64,000 nucleotides of DNA from AC-43 sp963728855 (GTDB taxonomy: Bacteria; Actinomycetota; Actinomycetes; Mycobacteriales; Micromonosporaceae), in contig CAVSLN010000010.1 in assembly GCA_963728855.1 (NCBI GenBank), forward strand, positions 124,001 through 188,000, written 5' to 3'. Within the stretch, counting starts at the first letter, position 1; the number at the start of each line of letters is the position of its first letter. The translations under genes were made by a program, and so were the position numbers. Positions 8,338 to 15,264 of this stretch are shown here, in pieces. The notes below the pieces were generated by a model. It saw only the letters and a list, made by a program, of their open reading frames with translations, was not told the DNA's origin and made no database searches.

Positions 8338-8513
8338 CTCCACGCTCCTTCGTCATGAGCTGACACTTGCGGGGATTATCCACGCGGGTGGCAGACTGCG
8401 AATGGGAGTCCGAGATGGGACGCGACGAGGCCCCCGCCATCCGGGGAAAGCCGCAGAGAGATCACGGTGCGCTGCCGATGACAATGTTCGGCGAGGATCC
8501 GAGAACCCCGCCC

Positions 8514-8698
8514 CCGAAGCGGGCTTCTAGTGATCGGGGAGACAGGATTTGAACCTGCGACCGCTCGGCCCCAGCCGGAGGACACGACTGCCAATGCGTC
8601 CCGACGCATCCCCTGCGTCCTATATGCGTCCCCGACTCGGGACGCATAGGACAGATCGGACGATGCAGCCGGTACCAAAGCGGTACCACATCAGGTCA
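8514..8698 (-). repeat. tRNA-Pro 3' remnant plus type I arm
   Basis: From left: a small hairpin (GAAGC/GCTTC, 8516-8527), the tRNA-Pro 3' half (8534-8578, three mismatches and one gap against the intact gene, with compensated T-stem changes), then a 120-bp arm ending in GGTACC-AAAGC-GGTACC (about 8681-8697). The arm aligns throughout with 11763-11867, including GGACAGATCGGACGATGC. The structure resembles one end of an integrated element whose other end has been lost or reused. Confidence 0.75.
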
Positions 8699-8705
8699 CG
8701 GGTGC

Positions 8706-8753
8706 GGATCGGGGGCCCGATTCGTCTCTCGCGACCACCCGCGGATCGTCGAG
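8706..8753. repeat. Direct repeat left of the Rieske gene
   Basis: About 43 bp similar to 9557-9604 (shared core GGGGGCCCGATTCG, then CCACCC-CGGAT). The two copies flank the Rieske gene in the same orientation. On the minus strand both read as a short peptide VVAR-D/S-ESGPR, so they may be coding relics. Confidence 0.5.
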
Positions 8754-8863
8754 CGGATGGCAGCCTGATCCCCGGGGGCCCTCCGGCTCCCCAATGCGAT
8801 AAGCAGAAGGCCCAGCTCGTGCCCCTTCTTTCCACGCGAGGCGCGGGCTGGGATACTCCGCTG

Positions 8864-9235
8864 GTGACCAAATCCGAGCAGTCCGACACCCGCCTCGTAG
8901 CCGTTGATGACCTCGGTGCCTCACAGGTCGCCGTTGTGGGGAAAACCCCGCACGGCGCCCTAGCCGTTGGCATCAGTGCAGGCAAGCCGTTCGCGGTGTC
9001 CAACCGCTGCCGCCATCTGCTCGCCTCGCTGGGCGAGGGGCAGGTGACGGATGACGGATGCCTGGAATGCCCATGGCACGCCTCGCTCTATGACGTCGGC
9101 ACCGGCAAGATGGTGCGGGGTCCTCAGGGTGCGTATAAGCCGCTAGCTGGATTCGTCAAGGCGACGACCGGCCGCCTACCGCTGAAGAGGTTTCCGGTCG
9201 AGATGCGCGACGGCGCAATCTGGCTGGTCGCTTGA
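8864..9235 (+). CDS. Rieske [2Fe-2S] ferredoxin-like protein
   Basis: 123 residues from GTG at 8864; the longer upstream frame runs back into the tRNA/arm repeat and is not coding. The Rieske ligands are present: C-x-H in SNRCRHLLASLGEG and C-x2-H in CLECPWHASLYDVGTGK. This gives the Cys/His pairs that bind a 2Fe-2S cluster. Length fits a stand-alone Rieske ferredoxin or small oxygenase component. No oxygenase or reductase gene is adjacent, so the partner is unknown. Confidence 0.8.
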   Translation: MTKSEQSDTRLVAVDDLGASQVAVVGKTPHGALAVGISAGKPFAVSNRCRHLLASLGEGQVTDDGCLECPWHASLYDVGTGKMVRGPQGAYKPLAGFVKATTGRLPLKRFPVEMRDGAIWLVA

Positions 9236-9721
9236 CCACGCACCCACAGCATGCGCCCCAAGGTCCAAGCGATCTGCGCATCTTCGTCTCCTCGGTCTAG
9301 ATCGCAGCCCGGAAATCCGTGGTACCCGGGTTGGGCGGATTCGCCCTTAGCCCACCAGGCATCCCGGAAGCGGTGTCAACTGCAAACTCGACGCGGTTCG
9401 GCAACACGTCAATCGCCCGCGGGCCCCAGAACGCCCCGCGTTCCTTTGAGCGCCTCCGAAACCCGCCGAGTCTCGTGTTTTGTCGTCCGAGTGTCCGAGG
9501 CAGCGATCGGAGTTTCTCAGCGCCGCCAGAAACGACAAAGTCTCCGAGGGTTCTGCGATAGCGGGGGCCCGATTCGCTTCTCGCTACCACCCACGGATAA
9601 TGGAGCAGATCGAGGACTTAGACCGCCTCTGCGCGTCATAAAATGAGCCGGGGGAGCTGGCGCCTAACGGCATCGTCCTCCGCATCCGCCGTCACCCCTC
9701 ACGGAGCCCAGGGAGAGCTGA
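9236..9721. other. Intergenic region with second direct repeat (9557-9604)
   Basis: No gene I can support. Several short frames exist but have no ribosome site or family features. The only structure seen is the second copy of the repeat found at 8706-8753. Confidence 0.5.
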
Positions 9722-11596
9722 TCAGCCCCGCAACGCCCGCAGGGCGTTGAGGATCACCGCGAGGTCGATGCCCTCTTGTAGCAGAGCACCGGCAACCGGG
9801 GGGAGGTAGCCAAAGGCGGCGACGCCCATAGCTGTCAGGCTGAGGCCCATGCCGACGAGGACGCTCTGGCGCGCGATGGCAAGCGCCCGGCGACCGGCGT
9901 GCAAGGCGTCGGCGACCCTGTCGATTCGGTCCACCGTGATCACGGCGTCCGCAGTCTCCGACGACACAGTCGCGCCAGCCACCCCCATCGCGATCCCGAG
10001 ATCCGCAAGGGCGAGGGCGGGCGCGTCGTTGACGCCATCGCCGACCATCATCACCGGGCCGAGCTCGGGATCGTCGTGGAGTCGCCGCACGACCTCGAGC
10101 TTGTCTTCGGGCGACTGCTCCGAGTAGACCCGGTCGATGCCAATTTCATGGCCGATCCTCTCGGCCACGGAACGGCGGTCGCCCGTGACCATCGCGACGT
10201 GCCTGACGCCTTCCGAGCGCAGCCGCTCGACGATCCCGCGGGCATCGGGACGAAGCTCGTCCGCCATCGCGATCACCCCGGCCACCTTGCCGTCGATCGC
10301 CACGTGTACGCGCGCCTCCCCTGACCCGCGACCGCTGATGATCGCCGCCGAGGCGATCTCCTCCGTGGGCACCCCCTCCCCCTCCAGGAACGACCGACTG
10401 CCGACGGCGACGCGATGGTCGTCGATCGACCCCGCGATGCCCTGGCCGGGATCCTCCTCGATCCGGGTCGGAATCGTGAGCTCGAGCTCGGCCTCCTCGG
10501 CGGCTCGGACCAGCGCCTCCCCCAGCACGTGGGCCGACATCCGATCCACCGACGCGGCAAGGCGGAGCAGCTCGACCTCGCCGACGGCGGACCGGGCGGC
10601 GATCTCGCGCACCTCGGGACTGCCGACCGTCAGCGTCCCGGTCTTGTCGAAGAGGATCGTGCGCACCTGGCCGAGGGTCTCGATCGCCCCCGTGCCCTTG
10701 ACGACGACGCCCGCCCGCGCGGCGCGCGAGAGGCCCGAGATCAGGGCGATCGGAGCCGCCAGGATCAAGGGGCACGGCGTCGCGACGACGACGACCGCGA
10801 GGCCGCGGACGGGATCCCCGCTGAGCGCCCAGGCGAGGCCGGCGACGAGCATCGTCGCCGGCAGGAAGAAGCCGGCGTAGCGGTCGGCGATGCGAACCAG
10901 CGGCGCGCGCTCGGTCTCAGCCTCCTCGACCAGCCTGACGAGGGCGGTGTAGGCACTCTCGGCCGCGGGGCGATCCGCCCGCACCTCGAACGGCGATCCA
11001 GCGTTGGTCGTGCCGCTGAGCACCGCCAAGCCCTGCTTGACCGTGACGGGCAGCGGCTCGCCGCTGAGCGCGCTGGTATCGACGACCGCCTCCGGGCTGA
11101 GGATCGTCCCGTCGACCGGGATCACCTCGCCGGTGCGGACCAGGGCGACGTCGCCGGCCCGCACTCGCTCCACCGGCACGTCGCGAAAGCCGTCCGCCAC
11201 TCGCAGCCTGGCTATCTTCGGCGCCCGCTCGACCAGTGCGGTCAGCTCGCGGCGGGCGCGTGTCGAGGCGATTTCCTCGAGCGCCAGGCCGCCGGAGAAC
11301 ATCAGGCCGATGACGACGCCCGCCAGCAGTTCACCCAAGGCCAGCGCACCAAGCATCGCGACCAGCGCAATCGTGTCGACCCCCATGTGGCGTTCGACCA
11401 GCACCGTGCGGCCGACCTCGACCGCGAGCTCCGCGGCGAGCAGCGCCAAGACCACCCGCCAGACGGCGTCACCTGCAGCCGCATCACCGGCGATGTGGAG
11501 TCCGCCGCCGACCATGATTGCGGCCAGGGCAAGGGCGGCGAGAAGGCGGGCGCGGTGGCCGATCAGCCAGCTACTAGCGCGGAGATCGCGATCCAT
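9722..11596 (-). CDS. Heavy-metal translocating P1B-type ATPase
   Basis: 624 residues from ATG at 11596; an upstream extension in frame has no support. It lacks an N-terminal metal-binding domain. Visible motifs in order: membrane helices, the actuator loop TSALSGEPLPV, the transmembrane metal motif TPCPL (where CPx would be typical), DKTGTLTVG with the phosphorylated Asp, and GDGVNDAPALALADLGIAMG. The usual HP dipeptide of the nucleotide domain reads SAHVLG. It should pump metal ions out of the cytoplasm using ATP; the ion cannot be told from sequence. The gene is intact despite many CGCG tracts, unlike genes further right. Confidence 0.9.
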   Translation of the reverse strand: MDRDLRASSWLIGHRARLLAALALAAIMVGGGLHIAGDAAAGDAVWRVVLALLAAELAVEVGRTVLVERHMGVDTIALVAMLGALALGELLAGVVIGLMFSGGLALEEIASTRARRELTALVERAPKIARLRVADGFRDVPVERVRAGDVALVRTGEVIPVDGTILSPEAVVDTSALSGEPLPVTVKQGLAVLSGTTNAGSPFEVRADRPAAESAYTALVRLVEEAETERAPLVRIADRYAGFFLPATMLVAGLAWALSGDPVRGLAVVVVATPCPLILAAPIALISGLSRAARAGVVVKGTGAIETLGQVRTILFDKTGTLTVGSPEVREIAARSAVGEVELLRLAASVDRMSAHVLGEALVRAAEEAELELTIPTRIEEDPGQGIAGSIDDHRVAVGSRSFLEGEGVPTEEIASAAIISGRGSGEARVHVAIDGKVAGVIAMADELRPDARGIVERLRSEGVRHVAMVTGDRRSVAERIGHEIGIDRVYSEQSPEDKLEVVRRLHDDPELGPVMMVGDGVNDAPALALADLGIAMGVAGATVSSETADAVITVDRIDRVADALHAGRRALAIARQSVLVGMGLSLTAMGVAAFGYLPPVAGALLQEGIDLAVILNALRALRG

Positions 11597-11717
11597 CACG
11601 CGACTATTAGGGACTATCGAGCGCGCGCACATCCGTAGAACCCAACACCTCTGAGGCAATGGCCACCTGCTTGACCTCCGGGCTCAGCCGCCATCGGCCC
11701 AGGCTGGGTCTGATTGA

Positions 11718-11867
11718 TCGGGGAGGCCGGATTTGAACCGGCGACCGCTTGGCCCCCAGCCGGAGGACACCATTGCCATATGCGTCCGGACGCGTCCGAT
11801 GCGTCCCCGACTAGGGACCCATAGGACAGATCGGACGATGCAGCCGGTACGAAAGCGGTACACACAA
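11718..11867 (-). repeat. tRNA-Pro 3' remnant plus type I arm, copy nearest the intact tRNA
   Basis: 11718-11762 matches the intact tRNA-Pro 3' half at 44 of 45 positions. It is followed by a type I arm (11763-11867) ending in GGTACGAAAGCGGTACAC. Together with the intact tRNA at 14571 it brackets a 2.85-kb unit holding the small secreted protein and the two-component pair. This is the pair of repeats that best fits a single recent insertion. Confidence 0.8.
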
Positions 11868-12164
11868 CGCGATATCGGATGGGATCCGGGCGGGATTCGA
11901 CCCTGCAATCTTCGGGTGTGAGGTCTTTCTGACTGCTGGATAGCCTGATCCGTGCCTGGACAGGGTAGTTGAGCTGCCTTCGATTGAGGGCACTATGCCC
12001 AGAATTGTCCCCTTCGCCTCGGAGGGTCAAACAGCGCGGCGCCGACCGCGAAGAATGGGCGCAAGGCTAGGAGCGGTCGTAAGACAAATGTCCTCTTGAG
12101 ACCCCGACCGCGACAGGAGCATGCTGACTCCCGCTGAACACCACCACCGAAAAAAGGAGTCACG
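11868..12164. other. Spacer with a degenerate tRNA-like segment (about 11885-11925)
   Basis: The minus strand here reads like a 3' tRNA half (CACACCCGAAG, then a T-arm-like GCAGGGTCGAATCCCGC), possibly a decayed tRNA-Val(CAC). The T-loop is altered and no 5' half exists. Nothing else is recognised until the next gene. Confidence 0.35.
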
Positions 12165-12419
12165 ATGAGCAAGTTCACACGGGTCCTCGCAGTCGCCGGA
12201 ATCAGCGGCGCTCTGGCGGTCGGCGGAGGCGGCGTCGCCCAGGCCAGCACCGATCGCGGACAACAGGTCAGTCCCGACCGGACGCAGAGTACGAAGCTCG
12301 ACCACAACAGCCGGGACAAGAACGGAAATAGCCGCGACAAGAACGGCAACAGCCGCGACAAGGGCAAGAGCAAGGACAAGGGCAAACACAAACACGACCA
12401 CGGCAAGAACCACAAGTAG
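12165..12419 (+). CDS. Small secreted Lys/Asp/His-rich protein
   Basis: 84 residues with a strong ribosome site (AAAAAAGGAG) before ATG. A signal peptide covers about 1-28 (VLAVAGISGALAVGGGGVAQA). The mature part is extremely polar: the heptad NSRDKNG is repeated, then Lys-Asp-Gly-Lys blocks and a His-rich tail (KHKHDHGKNHK). Such a tail could bind divalent metals, and the peptide is likely disordered; both are inference. It faces the response regulator across a terminator hairpin. Confidence 0.7.
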   Translation: MSKFTRVLAVAGISGALAVGGGGVAQASTDRGQQVSPDRTQSTKLDHNSRDKNGNSRDKNGNSRDKGKSKDKGKHKHDHGKNHK

Positions 12420-12441
12420 TCGCGGTGCGTGTGGCGAAGGC

Positions 12442-12462
12442 GGCCTCGCCGACGGCGGGGCC
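12442..12462. terminator. Bidirectional terminator-type hairpin
   Basis: GGCCTCGCC-GAC-GGCGGGGCC forms a 9-bp stem with one G-T pair between two convergent genes. There is no T-run, as is common in high-GC actinobacteria. Confidence 0.55.
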
Positions 12463-12487
12463 GTTCGTCGTTCCGGGGCTCCTGAGC

Positions 12488-13114
12488 TCATTCCGGCGGA
12501 AAGATGCCGTGGCGCTGTGCCCAGAGCGCAGCCTGCGTGCGGTCGGTGACGCCGATCTGCTCGTAGACGCGGGTCAGGTGGGCCTTGACAGTCTTCTCAC
12601 TGATCTCCAGGCGACGGGCGATCTGCTTATTCGGCAGGCCATCAGCGACCAGCGCCAGCACCTCCCGCTCGCGCCCCGTCAGTTCGGCCTCGCGTCGCCC
12701 CGCGCGGACCGCCAGCACCTCGCTCGCTGCCTTCGGCGCCAGCGGTGCCTCGCCGCGGGCGGCGGCCCGCACGCCGCCGAGCAACTCCTCCGGGGAAGCA
12801 TCCTTCAGCAGGTATCCGAGCGCGCCGGCGTCGATCGCGCCGAGAATCCGCTCGCGGTCTGAGAAGGCGGTGAGTATGACCACCCGGATCTCGGGACTTG
12901 CCGCGACGATCCGTCGGGTCGCCTCGATCCCGTCCAGCCGTGGCATCGAGAGGTCGATAAGGACGACTTCGGGCTCCAGCGCTGTCGCCAGCTCGACCGC
13001 CTCCTCGCCGTCGGCGGCGGCGCCGACCAGCTCGACATCCTCGGCGGTACCGAGCAATGCTTGGAGCCCGGCCCGGACAACAGGGTGGTCCTCGGCCAAC
13101 AGCACGCGGATCAT
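12488..13114 (-). CDS. NarL/LuxR-type response regulator
   Basis: 208 residues. The receiver domain has the acidic pocket (LLAEDHP), phospho-acceptor Asp54 (VVLIDLSMPRLDG), conserved Thr (VILTAFSD) and Lys (GYLLKDAS). The C-terminal LuxR helix-turn-helix reads ELTGREREVLALVADGLPNK, then IARRLEISEKTVKAHL. It overlaps the kinase gene by 4 bp (ATGA), so the two are co-translated and form a matched pair. It should bind DNA as a dimer after phosphorylation. Targets are unknown; the small secreted gene and the metal ATPase nearby are candidates by position only. Confidence 0.9.
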   Translation of the reverse strand: MIRVLLAEDHPVVRAGLQALLGTAEDVELVGAAADGEEAVELATALEPEVVLIDLSMPRLDGIEATRRIVAASPEIRVVILTAFSDRERILGAIDAGALGYLLKDASPEELLGGVRAAARGEAPLAPKAASEVLAVRAGRREAELTGREREVLALVADGLPNKQIARRLEISEKTVKAHLTRVYEQIGVTDRTQAALWAQRHGIFPPE

Positions 13115-14445
13115 CGTCTCGGCACCTCGATTGTCACACGGGTACCCGCCCCCGGACCCGAATCGACGGTCAGCTCGGCGCCGCGCTCACGGGCGAGGTC
13201 TCGAAGCAGCGCCAGCCCAAAGTGGCCTTCGCTGGCGCCCGCCCGCGCGGGGTCGAAGCCCTGACCGTCGTCCGCGACGGTCAGGGCGGTGTCGTCGGCG
13301 TCCGAACTCACGACGACGGTGATGCTATGGGCTCCAGCGTGGGCTACCGCGTTGCGCACCGTCTCCTGGGCGACGCGGAACAGCAGGGCCTCATCCTCTG
13401 GATCGAGATCCAACTCGTCTGGTGCATCGACGTGCGTCTCGATGCCGCGTGCCGCGACTGGCGCAACCAGGTCCGATAAGGCTGAGACGAGCCCCGCCTG
13501 GCGGAGGCTCGGCGGGTAGATCTCGACCAGCAGGCTGCGCAGGGCCTGCACACTCTGGCGCGCCTGCTGTGCTCCGCCCCGCAACTCAGCCGCGGCATCC
13601 TCCTCGCCCTCCAATGCCGTGCGCTCTGCCGCCGCGGAGAGGCCAAAGGAGAGCCCGGCGAGGTCCTGGACGACACCGTCGTGCAGGTCGCCGGCGATCC
13701 GTCGCCGCTCGTCTGCCGAGGCGTCGACCGCGCGCTGCAGCAGCTCCTCGCGATCGCGGCTGCCTCGGCGCAGTCGCCGGGCCAGGGAAGCCGCGAGTGG
13801 GAGCTGGACGAGGTAGAGGACGAGCAGTGCCGCTATCAGCGCCGGCAGGAAGGCAAGCCAGATGTCGCGGGCACTGGAGGCGACTGAGCTGAACCGCTGG
13901 TAGGCCTCGAATAGCAGCGGCCGCCCCCCCGGGGTCCGCACCGGTAGATACACCTCCAGCAGCTTGGTGCCGAGGCTGCGCTCGGAGCGATTCTCCGACA
14001 GCGAGAGGTCGCTGACACCCGAGTCGACGGTGCCGTTGCGAAGCGAGGCCACCTCGTCCGCGCCGAGCTTGTAGTGCTGGCCCACCAGCGCATTGTCGTC
14101 CGAGTAGACCACCCGTCCGGCGGGCGTCCACAGCTTGACGCGGACGATCGGGTCGCGCAGCACCTTTTCTCGGACTACCCGTTCGAAGCGGGCGACAGCT
14201 CCGGGGCGTCCACGAACCAACCCCTCGGTGAGGTTTGGTTCGACGATTCCGCGGCCGACGATCTGCGTCAGATTGCGGGCGTTCTTGAGCGCCCCGCTGG
14301 TGCCGACATTACGAAGTATCTGAAAGCTGACGATGCCAACGACGGCGAAGGCGATGAATCCGGCGAGCGCGAAGCGTCCGACTGCGCCCCCAACCGACGG
14401 CTCGTCACCAGCTCTCGCTCGCGGCTTACGTCTCTTTCGCTGCAT
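13111..14445 (-). CDS. NarX/DesK-type sensor histidine kinase
   Basis: 444 residues. A basic N-terminus is followed by a first membrane helix (about 27-47), an extracytoplasmic sensor domain of about 145 residues, a second helix (about 190-217), then the HisKA_3 dimerisation box (RRRIAGDLHDGVVQDLAGLS) with the phospho-accepting His. An HATPase domain follows with an N-box (VRNAVAHAG) and G-boxes (ADDGQGFDPARAG, GHFGLALLRDLARERGA). The outer domain suggests sensing of an envelope or extracellular signal. It is the first gene of the kinase/regulator operon, about 100 bp from the intact tRNA-Pro. Confidence 0.9.
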   Translation of the reverse strand: MQRKRRKPRARAGDEPSVGGAVGRFALAGFIAFAVVGIVSFQILRNVGTSGALKNARNLTQIVGRGIVEPNLTEGLVRGRPGAVARFERVVREKVLRDPIVRVKLWTPAGRVVYSDDNALVGQHYKLGADEVASLRNGTVDSGVSDLSLSENRSERSLGTKLLEVYLPVRTPGGRPLLFEAYQRFSSVASSARDIWLAFLPALIAALLVLYLVQLPLAASLARRLRRGSRDREELLQRAVDASADERRRIAGDLHDGVVQDLAGLSFGLSAAAERTALEGEEDAAAELRGGAQQARQSVQALRSLLVEIYPPSLRQAGLVSALSDLVAPVAARGIETHVDAPDELDLDPEDEALLFRVAQETVRNAVAHAGAHSITVVVSSDADDTALTVADDGQGFDPARAGASEGHFGLALLRDLARERGAELTVDSGPGAGTRVTIEVPRR

Positions 14446-14552
14446 GGCGGCATGTTGACGCCTGCGGCTCAGTTGCCACCATGTGGGATTGGCTACGCAT
14501 TCCTACCGCTGGGTCAAGGCTGGCTGCCGCCGACGGGGCAGACCCGCCTCCC

Positions 14553-14568
14553 AGCCGGGCTCCCGGCT
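14553..14568 (-). terminator. Hairpin after tRNA-Pro
   Basis: AGCCGGG-CT-CCCGGCT, a perfect 7-bp stem placed 2 bp beyond the tRNA 3' end; probably the tRNA transcription terminator. Equivalent hairpins of different sequence lie beside the remnants at 7909 and 8534. Confidence 0.65.
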
Positions 14569-14570
14569 GA

Positions 14571-14644
14571 TCGGGGAGGCCGGATTTGAACCGGCGACCG
14601 CTCGGCCCCCAGCCGAGTGCGCTACCAGACTGCGCCACTCCCCG
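14571..14644 (-). tRNA. tRNA-Pro(GGG)
   Basis: A complete cloverleaf on the minus strand: acceptor CGGGGAG/CTCCCCG, D-arm with GGTAGCGC, anticodon arm CTCGG-CTGGGGG-CCGAG (anticodon GGG), T-arm GCCGG-TTCAAAT-CCGGC, discriminator A. CCA is not encoded. Its 3' half is repeated at least six times to the left in the same orientation, which marks it as the integration target. Confidence 0.95.
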
Positions 14645-14704
14645 TGGCTGGCCCCATTCTGACGCATCGCGGGTCGGCTGGGCTCCTGGCCGTTTGACCT
14701 GACC

Positions 14705-14724
14705 ATACGAACGTCTGTTCGTAT
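14705..14724. promoter_or_regulatory. LexA/SOS-box-like palindrome
   Basis: ATACGAAC-GTCT-GTTCGTAT is a perfect 8-bp inverted repeat with a 4-bp spacer. It contains CGAAC-N4-GTTCG, the LexA operator form known from mycobacteria and Bacillus. It ends 17 bp before the ATG of the HNH gene and lies between that gene and the divergent tRNA-Pro. Confidence 0.6.
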
Positions 14725-14740
14725 CCCTATCCTCGCTCTG

Positions 14741-15178
14741 ATGAGGACTTGTGGCCGCTGCGGCATCGAGAAACCGGTCGAGAAATTTGCTTGGAGGCGC
14801 AGGTCAAAGGGCCAGCGGGACAACTACTGCCGCCATTGTCGTGCCGCCTACAAGCAGGAGCACTACGCCGCGAACAAACAGCGATACATCGACTCGGCGG
14901 CACGCCGTCGTCGGAAAATCGTCGTCGAACGCATTGCCTATCTGATCAGCTACTTCCGCGACCATCCATGTGCAGACTGCGGTGAAACCGATCCGCTCGT
15001 CCTCGAGTTCGACCATCTTCGGGACACGGATTTCGGGATCGGCAACGGCCTTCGGGACCGGAACTGGCGGAGCGTCCTCGACGAGATGGCAAAGTGCGAC
15101 GTCGTTTGTGCAAACTGTCAGCGACGCCGCACCGCTCAGCGAGGCGGCTTCATCCGTGCGGTGGTAGCTCAACGGTAG
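14741..15178 (+). CDS. HNH-type nuclease beside tRNAs
   Basis: 145 residues. An N-terminal zinc-ribbon-like part has two C-x2-C pairs (CGRCGIEKP and CRHCRAAY). The C-terminal half has the short HNH layout: CADCGETDPLVLEFDHL, then VVCANCQRRRTAQRGG, with the central Asp-His as likely catalytic residues. Such small HNH proteins often lie next to tRNA genes in Actinobacteria. Here the last six codons and the stop (TAG) lie inside the tRNA-Gly gene. Expression is probably SOS-controlled (see 14705-14724). DNA cleavage activity is inferred from the fold. Confidence 0.8.
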   Translation: MRTCGRCGIEKPVEKFAWRRRSKGQRDNYCRHCRAAYKQEHYAANKQRYIDSAARRRRKIVVERIAYLISYFRDHPCADCGETDPLVLEFDHLRDTDFGIGNGLRDRNWRSVLDEMAKCDVVCANCQRRRTAQRGGFIRAVVAQR

Positions 15179-15228
15179 AGCCTCGCCCTTCCAAGGCGAT
15201 GATGCGGGTTCGATTCCCGTCCGCCGCT
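15158..15228 (+). tRNA. tRNA-Gly(TCC)
   Basis: Acceptor GCGGTGG/CCGCCGC (one T-G pair), D-arm GCTC-AACGGTA-GAGC, anticodon loop CTTCCAA (anticodon TCC), T-arm GCGGG-TTCGATT-CCCGT, discriminator T. Its first 21 bases are also the 3' end of the HNH reading frame. Confidence 0.95.
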
Positions 15229-15264
15229 CTCCCTCGCCGGGTCGGCTTTAGAAGGGGGAGCGCG

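Noticed and set aside
10415..11638. 407-residue plus-strand frame opposite the P-type ATPase
   Set aside because: Shadow of the ATPase gene, with typical antisense composition (Arg/Asp/Gly/His-rich).
2932..14644. Classical integron with attC sites
   Set aside because: No integron integrase, and the repeats are plainly tRNA-Pro 3' halves rather than imperfect attC palindromes; tRNA-site integration explains them better.
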